64,000 nucleotides of DNA from an uncultured bacterium (GCA_903895695.1 CAITUY010000210.1:1-64000), one strand, 5' to 3'; positions 32,891 through 42,505 are shown, counted from the first letter of the stretch. The notes: generated by a model from the letters alone, not told the origin. Program-made: numbers and translations.

Positions 32891-35869
32891 CTACGGCTTC
32901 ACGGGGATCGTAAGCGGCAGTGTCACGCCACGATGGCTGGTTGATAGCCCCGTCGAAGGGCGCAGTCGATTCCCTTTGATGGAATCGTAGAGTGCGAGGT
33001 CCACCCGATACTCGCCCGGCTTGGCGTCGGCGGGAATCGCCACGGATCTGGATTCGGCGAAGATGCGGCCCTGCGACTGATTGCGGATCTCGTCGTCGGC
33101 CGTGTCGTTGAGCAGCGCCCGATGGTCGTCCCACCGGAAGCCGGTGCCCGCGAAACGCAACTGCGCGACAACGCGGTGCGCGTCGATTCCTGGCGGGCAT
33201 TTCCAGTAGAATGTCAATCTGATGGCCTGGCCCGTGCGGACGCCCGGGGTCACCCCCAGCAGCTCGATTCCGTTGGCGAACCGCACGGCGGCCGGCACCT
33301 GCGGCACCGTGGCGTCGGCGAGCGCCTCGGCCAAGTGGCCGGCTTCATCCGCTACGCCGTCGGCCCTCAGCCGGTCGATCAGCGCGCGGGTTGCCTGCTG
33401 GTTTTGCGGGTCGAGGCGCACCGCCTCACGCAGGTCTGCAAGCGCATTCGTCGCGGCGTCCTGCCGTGCCAGCGCTCGCTCGCACAAAGCCTGGGACTTG
33501 CGCCGGGCGTATTTCCCGGGCCCGACGGCCATGCACCCCGCCTCGGTCCAATACAGGGTGGCGTAGCGCGCGCTGTCGTGGTCCGGGGCCGGCGCGGCAA
33601 CCGCGAGCAGCACGTACGCCTCCAGGGGGGTCTCCTGCCAATGCAAACCGAGACGCTTGAGAACCGCGCGGCAACATGGGGCATCGCGGGTGTCGGCCAG
33701 GAATCCCGTGGCGTCCTTGAGCACGATTTCATGCGGTGTTCGCGGTTCCCGGACGGCCAGGTCATAGAGCGAGCGCCGCACGGCCAGGGGCGCGTCGATA
33801 TCGATGTCGCCGCCCAGGCGGACCGACAGACGGCTCGCCAGCCAGCGCGGGGCATAGGCCTTGCGGACGTGGCTGGCGCGAAGGGCAGCTTCACACGCCG
33901 CCACGGCCGGCAGCGCCCCGGCCGGTCGGGCGCCCGCTTTCATGAACTGAATTTCACCCAGGTGGACGCGGCACGTCTGATTGCTTGAACTGAGGATAAC
34001 CCGAACCCCCGAGACGCCGCCCTTCGGCGAGCTGAAGCGGAACTCCTGCCGATACTGTGGGCCATCGTAGAAGGCATAGGGACCCGACCAGAAGAAGAAC
34101 GTGGCCACGGTCGGGGACAGCAACGGGACCCACTCGCCACTCGCCGCCGACCGGCCTTCGATGCGGATGCGGTCGGGTTCACGATCATCGGGGCTCAGGA
34201 AACGCACCCCCGCCAGGTCGACGGGGTCGGCGAAGGTCACCGTCAACACGGCCGGGTTCGTCGGGCCGGGCTGCGACCACCAGCCGGTATCAAGGTCGCC
34301 ATCCCCGATGGCCGCCGCACACGACCGTCCCTGCTCGTCCTCGGCGGCCGCAAGCTCCGGCGCGACGACATACTGCCAGTCGTCGGACGGCGGCGCCAGG
34401 TCGTAGACGACCGTCACACCGGCAACGTTCGTGACTTGGAACGAACTGCGGGTATGCGCCGCGAAATCCGTTACCTGCCCGAAATCGTCAAGGTAGACGG
34501 GCCGTTCCGCGAGTTCGCCGCGCCGCGCGTTGGGCGCGTAGTACTCCTTGGGTGGGCAGGCTACGCAGATCCGTTCCCGCGAGGCAAAGTTCATCCAGTG
34601 CCAGCCCCAGTCGCCGATACAGACGCCGTCGCCCAGGCGTGGCATGGCCTCGGCCAGACGGCCGGCAATCTCCCAGTCGGGCCGCTCGGACGCAGCGCGC
34701 TTCGCCATAGACGGCAGGCCCAGCAGGCTCCCGGGCAACAGCAGAACGAAGACGATCCAGCCCACGGGCAGTCGGAACCGGGTGAGCAACGCGTCGCACA
34801 CGACGCCGACCATCACCGCCAGGGCCGGCACCATGGGCAACAGATAGCGCTCTGTCGGTGGCAGGCAGTACCGCGACTTCGCGTAGAGGACACCCATGAA
34901 TACGACCAGGAGCGCGGCGGCCAGCCGGCTCGGGAAAAGGGCGCGACTCCACGCCTCCCGCCGCGACCGGACCACAAGCCAGGCGAACGCCAGCAGGACG
35001 ACGACCATCAGGCTCAGCCGGGCCACCCCCCAGGCGTTGTCCGGTCGCAACCCGATCAGTCGCCCGAACGCCACCCACAGGCTCCACAGTCCGCTGCGAA
35101 GGGATGCGTGCTCGAAGGAGGCGGCGAAATCGAAAGAACCCCACCGATGCGTGACATTCCAGACCCACCAGGGCAAGCCGGCGGCAAAAAATGCCACGCC
35201 CGCCGCCACAAAGCCGACCCGCAGAATTTTCAGCCCGTAGCCCAGCAGGATGACGACTCCCGCAACCATCAGGAAAGGGAAGATCAGTTGTTGTGACCAC
35301 CACCCCAGGCCCGCCGCCGCCCCCAGCGCCACATACCCCCGCAGGGCCACGGGCTTCCCGGTCCGCTCGCTGCACGCCAAGCGCACGGCGAACCAGATGG
35401 TCAGGATGCCGCACACCATGAAAATAGAGTAGGCTCCGCACGCAAAAACGGTGTAACGCAGAAAGACGGCCGGCCCGGCCAGGCAGTACAGCATCGCCAT
35501 CAGCCCCGCCCGGCGGCCCCCCGCGTCGCGGCCCCACAGGTAGACCAGCGGCAGGATCACGGCCCCGACCAGCGCCGTGCCGAGGAGGACCGCGAACTCC
35601 GATGTTCCCAGCAGTCGGCACAGCCCGGCGCTGACGATCTGCTCGAACGAACCGGAATACCAGACGCCATAACAGAACACGGGGAACTCGATCCCTTCGG
35701 CGATATGCTTGGCCATCAGGGCGACGGTGCCGAAGTCCGAATCCGGTGTGTAACGCGAGGACCACGCCTTGGCAATCCGTACGGCCAGGCCGGCCAGGAA
35801 CACAACCGTCAGCCCCGCGCCCCACGCCAGCGACCGAACCCGGTCCCGCCTCTCATCAACTGTTGCCAT
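32891..35869 (-). CDS. Large polytopic membrane protein, GT39/PMT-like glycosyltransferase
   Basis: A 992-residue protein. The first 480 or so residues hold about 11-12 transmembrane helices, with an acidic loop (SSRYTPDSDFGTVALMAKHI) in the position of the catalytic aspartate of the PMT/ArnT (GT-C) fold. GT-C enzymes move a sugar from a polyprenyl-phosphate donor to an extracytoplasmic acceptor. The C-terminal half is soluble: a discoidin-like beta-sandwich (about 500-640), a helical region with tetratricopeptide-like character (DLREAVRLDPQNQQATRALIDRL) and a final beta domain. It lies 127 bases upstream of the terpenoid operon and may belong to the same transcript. Confidence 0.7.
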   Translation of the reverse strand: MATVDERRDRVRSLAWGAGLTVVFLAGLAVRIAKAWSSRYTPDSDFGTVALMAKHIAEGIEFPVFCYGVWYSGSFEQIVSAGLCRLLGTSEFAVLLGTALVGAVILPLVYLWGRDAGGRRAGLMAMLYCLAGPAVFLRYTVFACGAYSIFMVCGILTIWFAVRLACSERTGKPVALRGYVALGAAAGLGWWSQQLIFPFLMVAGVVILLGYGLKILRVGFVAAGVAFFAAGLPWWVWNVTHRWGSFDFAASFEHASLRSGLWSLWVAFGRLIGLRPDNAWGVARLSLMVVVLLAFAWLVVRSRREAWSRALFPSRLAAALLVVFMGVLYAKSRYCLPPTERYLLPMVPALAVMVGVVCDALLTRFRLPVGWIVFVLLLPGSLLGLPSMAKRAASERPDWEIAGRLAEAMPRLGDGVCIGDWGWHWMNFASRERICVACPPKEYYAPNARRGELAERPVYLDDFGQVTDFAAHTRSSFQVTNVAGVTVVYDLAPPSDDWQYVVAPELAAAEDEQGRSCAAAIGDGDLDTGWWSQPGPTNPAVLTVTFADPVDLAGVRFLSPDDREPDRIRIEGRSAASGEWVPLLSPTVATFFFWSGPYAFYDGPQYRQEFRFSSPKGGVSGVRVILSSSNQTCRVHLGEIQFMKAGARPAGALPAVAACEAALRASHVRKAYAPRWLASRLSVRLGGDIDIDAPLAVRRSLYDLAVREPRTPHEIVLKDATGFLADTRDAPCCRAVLKRLGLHWQETPLEAYVLLAVAAPAPDHDSARYATLYWTEAGCMAVGPGKYARRKSQALCERALARQDAATNALADLREAVRLDPQNQQATRALIDRLRADGVADEAGHLAEALADATVPQVPAAVRFANGIELLGVTPGVRTGQAIRLTFYWKCPPGIDAHRVVAQLRFAGTGFRWDDHRALLNDTADDEIRNQSQGRIFAESRSVAIPADAKPGEYRVDLALYDSIKGNRLRPSTGLSTSHRGVTLPLTIPVKP

Positions 35870-36037
35870 GGCCGCACAGGGTAGCGAAGCCCTCTGGCCA
35901 AATCAATCGCCGCACCGAGACTTTTCCGGAATATCGTTGCCCGGCGGCGCTGCTTGTAGTACCAATCCGCACGACATACAGGCCCCGGGGGACGACCGAA
36001 CGCATCATGACCGGGCTTGTGGCAGGGGCTAGAGCGC
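35870..36037. other. Divergent intergenic region
   Basis: This gap separates the minus-strand glycosyltransferase-like gene from the plus-strand FAD protein gene, so it should carry two promoters. No convincing promoter hexamers, RNA gene or repeat is visible. Confidence 0.4.
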
Positions 36038-37318
36038 ATGAAAGTGGCAATCTTGGGAGCGGGTGTTTCCGGACTGAGTTCCGCCCGCTTCCTGCTTCAG
36101 AACCAGATCCGCGACGTGCACGTCTTCGAGGCCGAGAACCGCGTCGGCGGCATGGCCCGAAGCTTCGAATGGCACGGTTTCAACTGCGACCTGGCGCCCC
36201 ATCGTTTCTTCACCGAGAACGCCGAAACGCTCAAGGAAATCACCAGCCTGGTCCCGATGCGCCGGGTGCGCCGGCAGAGTTCCATTTTTGTGGGCGGTCG
36301 CTGGATCCAGGACCCGGTCAATGCGGCCGAAGTCGTGGTGAAGTTCTTCCCGGGCCGCAGCTTCTCGATTGTCTGGCATTACCTCTTTCGCCGCCAGCGC
36401 CCCGAGGACAACTTTGAGCAGATGGTTTTGAACAAGTTCGGGAAGGGTCTGCACGAATTCTTCTTCCGGCCCTATTCCGAAAAACTGTTCGGCATTCCCG
36501 CCGACCAAATCTCCCCGGTCTGGGGCCGCAAGAAGATCCGCGTCGGCGGCCTGCGCGACATGATCATGCGCAAGACGCGCCTCTATTTCCGGGAGTTCTA
36601 TTATCCCCGCAAGGGCGGCTACGGTTCGATCTGCGACCGGCTTTACGAGGACGTGCGGGACAATGTCCGGCTCAACACCCGCATTGTCAACGTCAGGCCC
36701 GACCCCGCCACCGGAGGCTATGTCTGCCGCTTTGAACACGGGGGCACGACATCGGAAGAAACTTTTGACGTGATCGTGTCGTCCCTGCCCATAACCCAGA
36801 TGGCGACCTACCTTGGGGTCCCGCTCACGCTGAAGTTCCGGCCGGCAAAAATCGTGTACCTGCTGATCGATCGCGAACGTGTCACCGAGAACCATTGGTT
36901 CTACTTCGCGGACGACCACATCAGCATCAACCGCGTGGCCGAATTCCGGCACTTCGCCGGCGCCAGCCTGCCTGCGGGCCGCACGGTGATCTGCTGCGAG
37001 ATCACGCAAACCGAGCGTTTCTCGATCGAGCGCACGATCAACGAACTGGCCACGGCCGGGGTCATCCGGAAGGATGAGGTGCTGGATTCGCGCGTCGAAG
37101 AGATGCCATTCGCCTACCCCGTCTACCATCTCGACTACGAGGAGCAGATGCAGAAGGTTCGCGAGATGGAAGCCCTGCACCCGCGTATCCACCACGTCGG
37201 CCGCAACGCGCGGTTTGTGCATCGCGACTTGGACGAGTTATACGAGGATGCCCGGCAGGCGGTCCAGCGCATCATCGCGCCGGCGCAGGAGCCAGCCAGC
37301 GCCGCAGATCCACGATGA
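36038..37318 (+). CDS. FAD-dependent amine oxidase/UDP-galactopyranose mutase-like protein
   Basis: A 426-residue flavoprotein. The N-terminal dinucleotide-binding motif is GAGVSGLSSARFLL with the acidic end VFEAENRVGG, followed by APHRFFTEN, which resembles UDP-galactopyranose mutases and protoporphyrinogen-oxidase-like proteins. Such proteins in envelope clusters usually isomerise or oxidise a nucleotide-sugar or lipid-linked sugar. The start codon lies just before the Rossmann motif. The last 47 bases overlap the convergent membrane-protein gene. Confidence 0.82.
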   Translation: MKVAILGAGVSGLSSARFLLQNQIRDVHVFEAENRVGGMARSFEWHGFNCDLAPHRFFTENAETLKEITSLVPMRRVRRQSSIFVGGRWIQDPVNAAEVVVKFFPGRSFSIVWHYLFRRQRPEDNFEQMVLNKFGKGLHEFFFRPYSEKLFGIPADQISPVWGRKKIRVGGLRDMIMRKTRLYFREFYYPRKGGYGSICDRLYEDVRDNVRLNTRIVNVRPDPATGGYVCRFEHGGTTSEETFDVIVSSLPITQMATYLGVPLTLKFRPAKIVYLLIDRERVTENHWFYFADDHISINRVAEFRHFAGASLPAGRTVICCEITQTERFSIERTINELATAGVIRKDEVLDSRVEEMPFAYPVYHLDYEEQMQKVREMEALHPRIHHVGRNARFVHRDLDELYEDARQAVQRIIAPAQEPASAADPR

Positions 37319-38981
37319 AATAGTCGCGACCCCGGTAGACCACGGCCTCAGGCGGCACATGGTTGAAGGCGAACTGGTCCGGCGCCGGTTTCGACCACAT
37401 GACGTAGGCCTGATCGCCGAACGGCTCGAACATCCAGGGCGGCCGCCCTTCGTGCGTCAGCATTTGTCGTGAGATCAGCGCGTGCGTCAACCCGTATTTC
37501 AGTGTCACCTCGCGGATCACCGTCAGATTGGTGGCCAGGACAAACCGCATGCTGTCCATGAGGCGTTCGCTGACCCGCGCGTAGTGGGTCTTGTAGAGCG
37601 GCGCGGCATTCTCTTCGTCCACGAACGTCTCGCGCTGCGTCATGAGCGGGATACTGTCCATGTCGCCCGGCCACCCGCCGAATAGAACGCCCGGGGGGAG
37701 CGCCCGGATGGCTTCCCACTCCGGCCGCAGGTCGCTCGCGTCCGTCAGATCCTCGAAGCCCCCTCCCAGCCCGTACGGTGTAAGTACGAAAAGCGCGGCG
37801 CACGCGACTGTTCCCGCGGCCCGCCACATGCCGCCCCAGCACGCCGATAACCGCCGCGCCGCGCCCCACGCCAGCGGCAGGAGCAGGATCGTCGCAACGG
37901 GCAGCGTGTAGACGACATAGCGGTCCGGCGGTCCCAGGCGAAAGGCGATATGTCGCGCCACCTGGAGCATCACCAGCGAACTACCGACCGTTGCCAGCCA
38001 CCACCAAGGACGCGGTTTCAGGAATAACGCCGCGCCGAACAGGACGAACCAGCCGATCGTCATGGCATCCGGCTGTTGGTCGGCCCACTCCACCCAGGAG
38101 GGAGCGATCGCGCGTTCCCAAGGGTTCGCTTTCAGTCCGGCCCTCACGGTCCGCCGGATGAGTTCAGTTCGCGTATCCAATGGGAACGCGGCCAGGCGCC
38201 CATCCTTGCGATTCCACTCCGGCATGTTCTGCGCTTCCTTCTTCGTGAAGGGGCGCCCGAAGGAGGGCGGCTTGTGCTCGAAGACCACCATGAGAGCCGC
38301 ACAGGCCAGGCTCACGGCCGCAAAGGCAACGAGGACCGCGCGCCGCTCGCGCAGCAGGCTTCGCGCTTGAGGCGCGAGCCAGAAAGCAAAGGCCAGCCAG
38401 CACACGAGAAAGACCGGGGGATAGAATAGTGCGGCCAGGCCCAACGCGGTCAACGCAAGGCCGTGATTGCGGCGCACCACACCGAGAAGAAACGTCAGGA
38501 CCACCGGGAAAGCGAAAGACCGGAACAATCCGCTAAAAGTTGACGTCTCGATGATGCCGGCATGAACAACCAACATCAGGGTCAGGGAGCCCGCGACCGG
38601 CCCGGCGAGCCGCCACCCCAACGCCAGGCCCGCCAGATAGGTCCACACGAGCAAGCCCATCCCGAGCATCTTGCAGCCGAACAAGGGATCCCCGAACCAC
38701 CCCAGCACGCGCGTCAAACCCTGGTAAGCGACGGGTACGTAATGGCGAGCGTAGTCGAGCAGGAATCCCTCGCGAAACTGGTCCGGGTGCAGGGCCGCAT
38801 ACACCGGCAACAGGTGCTGTCGGTGGTCATCGTCAAACACGTAGGGTGAGGTGAGGTAGGGTTTGTAGGCCGCCAGCGTGAGCACGGCATAGGTCACGGC
38901 TGCGAGCCCCACGGCCCAGGGAAGCAACCGGAGCATAAATGCAACTCGTGACGGCGAAGTCAGTGTGGGGGCGTCTGCCAT
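37272..38981 (-). CDS. Polytopic membrane protein, GT-C-like
   Basis: A 569-residue protein with about 10-12 transmembrane helices. A short acidic loop after the first helix (SPYVFDDDHRQHLLPVY) is reminiscent of the metal- or donor-binding loop of GT-C glycosyltransferases. A soluble C-terminal domain begins near residue 410 (PEWEAIRALPPGVLFGGWPGDMDSIPLMTQR), similar to the tail of other putative membrane mannosyltransferases. The context is envelope glycan or glycolipid synthesis. The donor is presumably the polyprenyl-phosphate sugar made by the GT2 enzyme encoded divergently. Confidence 0.65.
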   Translation of the reverse strand: MADAPTLTSPSRVAFMLRLLPWAVGLAAVTYAVLTLAAYKPYLTSPYVFDDDHRQHLLPVYAALHPDQFREGFLLDYARHYVPVAYQGLTRVLGWFGDPLFGCKMLGMGLLVWTYLAGLALGWRLAGPVAGSLTLMLVVHAGIIETSTFSGLFRSFAFPVVLTFLLGVVRRNHGLALTALGLAALFYPPVFLVCWLAFAFWLAPQARSLLRERRAVLVAFAAVSLACAALMVVFEHKPPSFGRPFTKKEAQNMPEWNRKDGRLAAFPLDTRTELIRRTVRAGLKANPWERAIAPSWVEWADQQPDAMTIGWFVLFGAALFLKPRPWWWLATVGSSLVMLQVARHIAFRLGPPDRYVVYTLPVATILLLPLAWGAARRLSACWGGMWRAAGTVACAALFVLTPYGLGGGFEDLTDASDLRPEWEAIRALPPGVLFGGWPGDMDSIPLMTQRETFVDEENAAPLYKTHYARVSERLMDSMRFVLATNLTVIREVTLKYGLTHALISRQMLTHEGRPPWMFEPFGDQAYVMWSKPAPDQFAFNHVPPEAVVYRGRDYFIVDLRRWLAPAPAR

Positions 38982-39133
38982 GGATACGGTCCTATTTCAC
39001 TCCTTGATGGGGGCGAACCCTAGTATCGGCGCGCGTGACCGGTCAAGGGCAATCCCGCGGTTGCATGCCTAGCATTTTCAGGACCTCTTCGGTATAGTGC
39101 CACGAACAAGACCGGCCCGGGGAGAGAACGATC

Positions 39134-40117
39134 ATGAGACTCGTCGTACAGATTCCGGCATTGAACGAGGAGCGAACCATTGCCGAGGTGATCCGGGCGA
39201 TTCCGGCACAGATCGAAGGCGTGGACGAGATCCGTGTGCTGGTGGTGGATGACGGCTCGTCCGACCGTACGGCGGAATTGGCCCGGGCGGCTGGCGCCAC
39301 CGTGGTCCGGCATGCCGTGAGCCGCGGCGTCGGGGCGGCGTTTCGGTCGGGCCTGGGCAGGGCCGACGAAATGGGCGCCGACATCATTCTGACCATTGAT
39401 GCGGACGGTCAATTCGATGCCGGCGATATCCCGGCCCTGATCCGGCCCATCCTGCAAGGCGAGGCGGACTTCGTCACCGCCTCGCGCTTCGCGGATCCCG
39501 CGCTCGTCCCGCAAATGCCCAAGGCCAAGCGCTGGGGCAACGACATCATCGCCCGCTGGCTGAGCTCCCTCGTGGGGCAGCGTTTTCACGACGTGTCGTG
39601 CGGGTTCCGGGCCTATTCGAAGGAAGCCTATTTCCGGCTCGTGCTGCTCGGGGAATTCACCTATACGCACGAGACGTTCCTCAATCTCGCATTCAGCGGG
39701 ATGCGCATCCAGGAAGTGCCGGTGCGCGTGCGGGGCCAGCGCGAGTTCGGCAAGTCCCGCGTGGCGTCCAGCCTGTTCGGCTACGGCTGGCGCGCTGCAA
39801 GCATCATTCTCAAGACCTACCGTGACTATCGGCCGCTCCGCTTCTTCGGCTTCGTGGCGGGCGCGAACCTGGTCGTGGCCGGGTGCTTCTTCGCTTTCCT
39901 GCTCTCGTACCGGCTGCAACACGGGATGTTCACGCCGTTCAAATGGACGGGCGTCACCGGACTTGTCCTGAGCGGAATCGCCGTGTCGATCTTCCTCATG
40001 GGTGTGGTGGCCGAAATGCTGGACCGCGTGCGGGCCTCGCAAAGCGAGTTGCTGTATCGTCTCCGCCGCCTGGAGCGGGCTGTCGCAGGTCAGGCGGGGC
40101 GCGGCGCTTCTTCTTGA
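39134..40117 (+). CDS. GT2 glycosyltransferase, dolichyl-phosphate sugar synthase-like
   Basis: A 327-residue protein. The N-terminal GT-A domain has IPALNEERTIAEVI, VVDDGSSDRT and the metal motif TIDADGQFD. QFDAGDIPALI and a FRAYSKEAY segment place it near polyprenyl-phosphate sugar synthases. Two C-terminal transmembrane helices (about 235-262 and 272-298) anchor it. It would load a sugar onto polyprenyl phosphate for use by the GT-C-like proteins nearby. A TATAGT box at 39093-39098 is a possible -10 element. Confidence 0.88.
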   Translation: MRLVVQIPALNEERTIAEVIRAIPAQIEGVDEIRVLVVDDGSSDRTAELARAAGATVVRHAVSRGVGAAFRSGLGRADEMGADIILTIDADGQFDAGDIPALIRPILQGEADFVTASRFADPALVPQMPKAKRWGNDIIARWLSSLVGQRFHDVSCGFRAYSKEAYFRLVLLGEFTYTHETFLNLAFSGMRIQEVPVRVRGQREFGKSRVASSLFGYGWRAASIILKTYRDYRPLRFFGFVAGANLVVAGCFFAFLLSYRLQHGMFTPFKWTGVTGLVLSGIAVSIFLMGVVAEMLDRVRASQSELLYRLRRLERAVAGQAGRGASS

Positions 40118-40150
40118 AAACCCGGTGGAACGGTGTAAACGTTCCGCCCC

Positions 40151-40993
40151 ATGAATGTCACCCTCACTGGCGCCGCCGGTCGCGTAGGCTCGGCGGTTTG
40201 TCGTCATCTGGTCACGGCGGGTCATACGGTCAAAGCCGTGGACCGGACCTACCGCAAGGACCTGCCCGTTGCCGTGAAGCTCCTCGACCTGCTGCGTCGC
40301 GAGGACGCCTATGAGGCGCTCGAAGGCGCGGAATTCCTGGTCCATCTCGCCAACCACCCGGTGTCCCAGCCTCGCGAAAGCCAGCGAATTCTGAACGAGA
40401 ACGTGGCTATGAACATGAATGTATTCCAGGCCGCGGCCGAGATGGGGATACGGCGGATCGTTTTCGCAAGCTCCGTACAGGCCTTCGCGCACTCGCAACC
40501 TCTGCGTCAGCCGAACTGCACCCTGCCCCCGTACCTGCCGCTGGACGGCTATGTACCCGACAACCCGGGCAATCCCTACGCGCTCAGCAAAGTGCTGACC
40601 GAACGCATGCTGCAATACTTTGCCGCTGAGTACGCCGACATGAGTTGCGTCGCGCTCCGGCTGCCCCACATGCTCTCAGCCGACTGGTCCCCGGCCCAGC
40701 GGACCCAGTTTGCGAACCGCGGAGCCGTGCACGAGGGGTTCACGTTCCTTGACACGAACGACGCCGGGGCACTGATGGTAGCCCTAGCCGCGGCGAAACT
40801 CGAGTCCGGCTACCGCTGCTATTTCCCCGCGGCCCGGCTCCCGGCGAACGGCAGGCCCATCGCCGACCTGCTGCGCGAGTTCTATCCGCAGGTGCCGTTG
40901 CGCAAGCCGGCCGACCGGATGGACAGCCTCGTCGACCTGAGCGAACTCGAGCGGGACACGGGGTGGGCGCCGGCGATTAATACAGTCGGGTGA
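40151..40993 (+). CDS. NAD-dependent epimerase/dehydratase
   Basis: A 280-residue extended short-chain dehydrogenase/reductase. The NAD motif TGAAGRVGSAV is at the N-terminus, the active-site serine region is FASSVQAF, and the catalytic YxxxK is in NPYALSKVLTERM. These enzymes epimerise, dehydrate or reduce nucleotide sugars. It follows the GT2 gene by 33 bases and is probably co-transcribed. A family B palindromic repeat lies 13 bases after the stop. Confidence 0.85.
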   Translation: MNVTLTGAAGRVGSAVCRHLVTAGHTVKAVDRTYRKDLPVAVKLLDLLRREDAYEALEGAEFLVHLANHPVSQPRESQRILNENVAMNMNVFQAAAEMGIRRIVFASSVQAFAHSQPLRQPNCTLPPYLPLDGYVPDNPGNPYALSKVLTERMLQYFAAEYADMSCVALRLPHMLSADWSPAQRTQFANRGAVHEGFTFLDTNDAGALMVALAAAKLESGYRCYFPAARLPANGRPIADLLREFYPQVPLRKPADRMDSLVDLSELERDTGWAPAINTVG

Positions 40994-41006
40994 AGCCAAT
41001 CCCGAA

Positions 41007-41104
41007 AGGTAGGGCGTGGGCCTCCGGCCCCGCCGTGCCAGAAAGGCGCCTGTCGCGGCGCGGCGGGGACCCGCCACGGCGGGCCGGCAGCCGTCGCCCT
41101 ACCC
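41007..41104 (+). repeat. Dispersed palindromic repeat family B, full copy (inverted)
   Basis: A 98-bp element with arms AGGTAGGGCG and CGCCCTACC. Its reverse complement aligns end to end with 28153-28252. It fills the gap between the convergent epimerase and WrbA genes and could end transcription from both sides. Confidence 0.88.
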
Positions 41105-41135
41105 AGGAAACGAACAGGCTCCACGGAGCATCCGG

Positions 41136-41759
41136 CTACTTCGTGGCCGCCAGGCGCTTCGCGATTCCGGCCACGTGCTGCCCTTGGAACCGGGCGATCG
41201 CGAGTTCGTTTTCCGTCGGCTGACGCGACCCGTCGCCGCCAGCCAGCGTGCTCGCGCCATACGGCGACCCGCCCGTTATCTCCTTCATATTGAGCAGGCG
41301 CTGCTCGGAGTACGGGACGCCCACGATGATCATGCCGTGGTGCAGGAGCGTGGAGTGAAAACTGGTGATCGTCGTTTCCTGCCCGCCGTGCTGCGTGGCC
41401 GTGCTCGTGAACACGCTTCCGATCTTGCCGACCAGCGAGCCCTTCATCCAGAGCCCGCCGGTGCGATCGAGGAAGCTGCGCATCTGCCCGCACATGTTGC
41501 CGAAACGCGTGGGCGTGCCGAAAATAATCGCGTCCGCCTCGGCCAGGCCGTCGGAATCCGCGACCGGCACCTTCGCAAAGGCCGCCCTGGCCTGCGTGGC
41601 GCCCATCTTCGCCAGCACCTCGTCGGGAAGGGTTTCCGGCACCTGCTTCAAGGTAACCTCCGCGCCCGCGACGCTCCGGGCCCCTTCCGCAACGGCCTCC
41701 GCCAAGCGGTAGACGTGCCCGTACATGCTATAGAAAACAACCTGGATTTTGGCTCCCAT
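41136..41759 (-). CDS. wrbA: NAD(P)H:quinone oxidoreductase, WrbA type
   Basis: A 207-residue flavodoxin-like protein. The FMN phosphate-binding segment is YSMYGHVYRLAEAVAEGA. FGTPTRFGNMCGQMRSFLD and SVFTSTATQHGGQETTI are the classical WrbA signatures. It performs two-electron reduction of quinones with NAD(P)H, protecting against redox cycling. Length and motifs are complete. It is the only clear metabolic enzyme between the glycan genes and the importer operon. Confidence 0.95.
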   Translation of the reverse strand: MGAKIQVVFYSMYGHVYRLAEAVAEGARSVAGAEVTLKQVPETLPDEVLAKMGATQARAAFAKVPVADSDGLAEADAIIFGTPTRFGNMCGQMRSFLDRTGGLWMKGSLVGKIGSVFTSTATQHGGQETTITSFHSTLLHHGMIIVGVPYSEQRLLNMKEITGGSPYGASTLAGGDGSRQPTENELAIARFQGQHVAGIAKRLAATK

Positions 41760-41916
41760 GACTCGAATCCCTCCGTATTGTCAAACTCCGGCCGGCACAT
41801 TGCCCGCCGTTCCGGCAAGACTGCCAGATAGAAAGGCCGCCACCCAGCCAATTATGCTGTCTAGGGCATTTGGATGTGCCATCTAAGAGCCCATCCGAAA
41901 CCTAACTGCCGCTTGT

Positions 41917-41991
41917 GGGAGCGGCGCGGCTTCCCGCGCCGGCCTGCCCTGAGCGCCATCGAAAGGCCGGAGCCGGAAGCGGCTCCGCTCC
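41917..41991 (+). repeat. Dispersed palindromic repeat, family A
   Basis: A 75-bp near-identical copy of 10008-10083, bounded by GGAGCGG and CCGCTCC. It lies in the 280-base gap between wrbA and the DUF4019 gene, where no gene or cobalamin riboswitch is visible. Confidence 0.88.
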
Positions 41992-42039
41992 TTCACCGTC
42001 TATTCCCCTCTTGACCTTCCCCGTGGGACGGCAATACTC

Positions 42040-42492
42040 ATGCGCATGTCAGAGAACATCTTCCATACGAACTGCTGGCGCGCGATCGCGATCATACTGG
42101 CCTTGCTGGCCGCCGGGTGCGGTCCTCGCGACCAATCGGACAAACCCGAGGTGCAGGCAGGCTTGGGCGCCGCGGCCCAATGGCTCGCCGCGGTGGACGC
42201 CGGCAACTACACCGGCAGTTGGGCCTCGGCCGCCGCTTACTTCCGCGCGGCCGTCCCGCAGGACCAGTGGCTATCCTCGCTCAATGCCTTCCGCGCCCCC
42301 ATGGGCGACCAAGTCTCGCGCAGGGTCAAGGCGGCCCGCTTCGAGACCACCTTGCCCGGCGCGCCGGATGGGCAGTACGTGCTGATCGAATACGAATCTG
42401 TGTTCGCCAAGAAGAAAGCCGCTGTCGAGACCGCCACCGTCATGCTGGAAACCGGCGGCGTCTGGCGCGTTTCCGGTTACTTCATCCGTTGA
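42040..42492 (+). CDS. DUF4019 lipoprotein
   Basis: A 150-residue protein with a lipoprotein signal (about 12-27, lipobox LLAAGC) and a DUF4019 domain (AAAQWLAAVDAGNYTGSWASAAAYFRAAV; GQYVLIEYESVFAKK). The function is unknown; the fold is probably a small NTF2-like or SH3-like secreted domain. The importer operon starts 13 bases later, so it may be co-transcribed. A second in-frame ATG at 42046 is an alternative start. Confidence 0.8.
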   Translation: MRMSENIFHTNCWRAIAIILALLAAGCGPRDQSDKPEVQAGLGAAAQWLAAVDAGNYTGSWASAAAYFRAAVPQDQWLSSLNAFRAPMGDQVSRRVKAARFETTLPGAPDGQYVLIEYESVFAKKKAAVETATVMLETGGVWRVSGYFIR

Positions 42493-42505
42493 CGCCAGGA
42501 GTTCT

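Noticed and set aside
41760..42505. Cobalamin riboswitch ahead of the BtuF-like importer
   Set aside because: No conserved B12-box pattern was found. The gap holds only a family A repeat and the DUF4019 gene follows.
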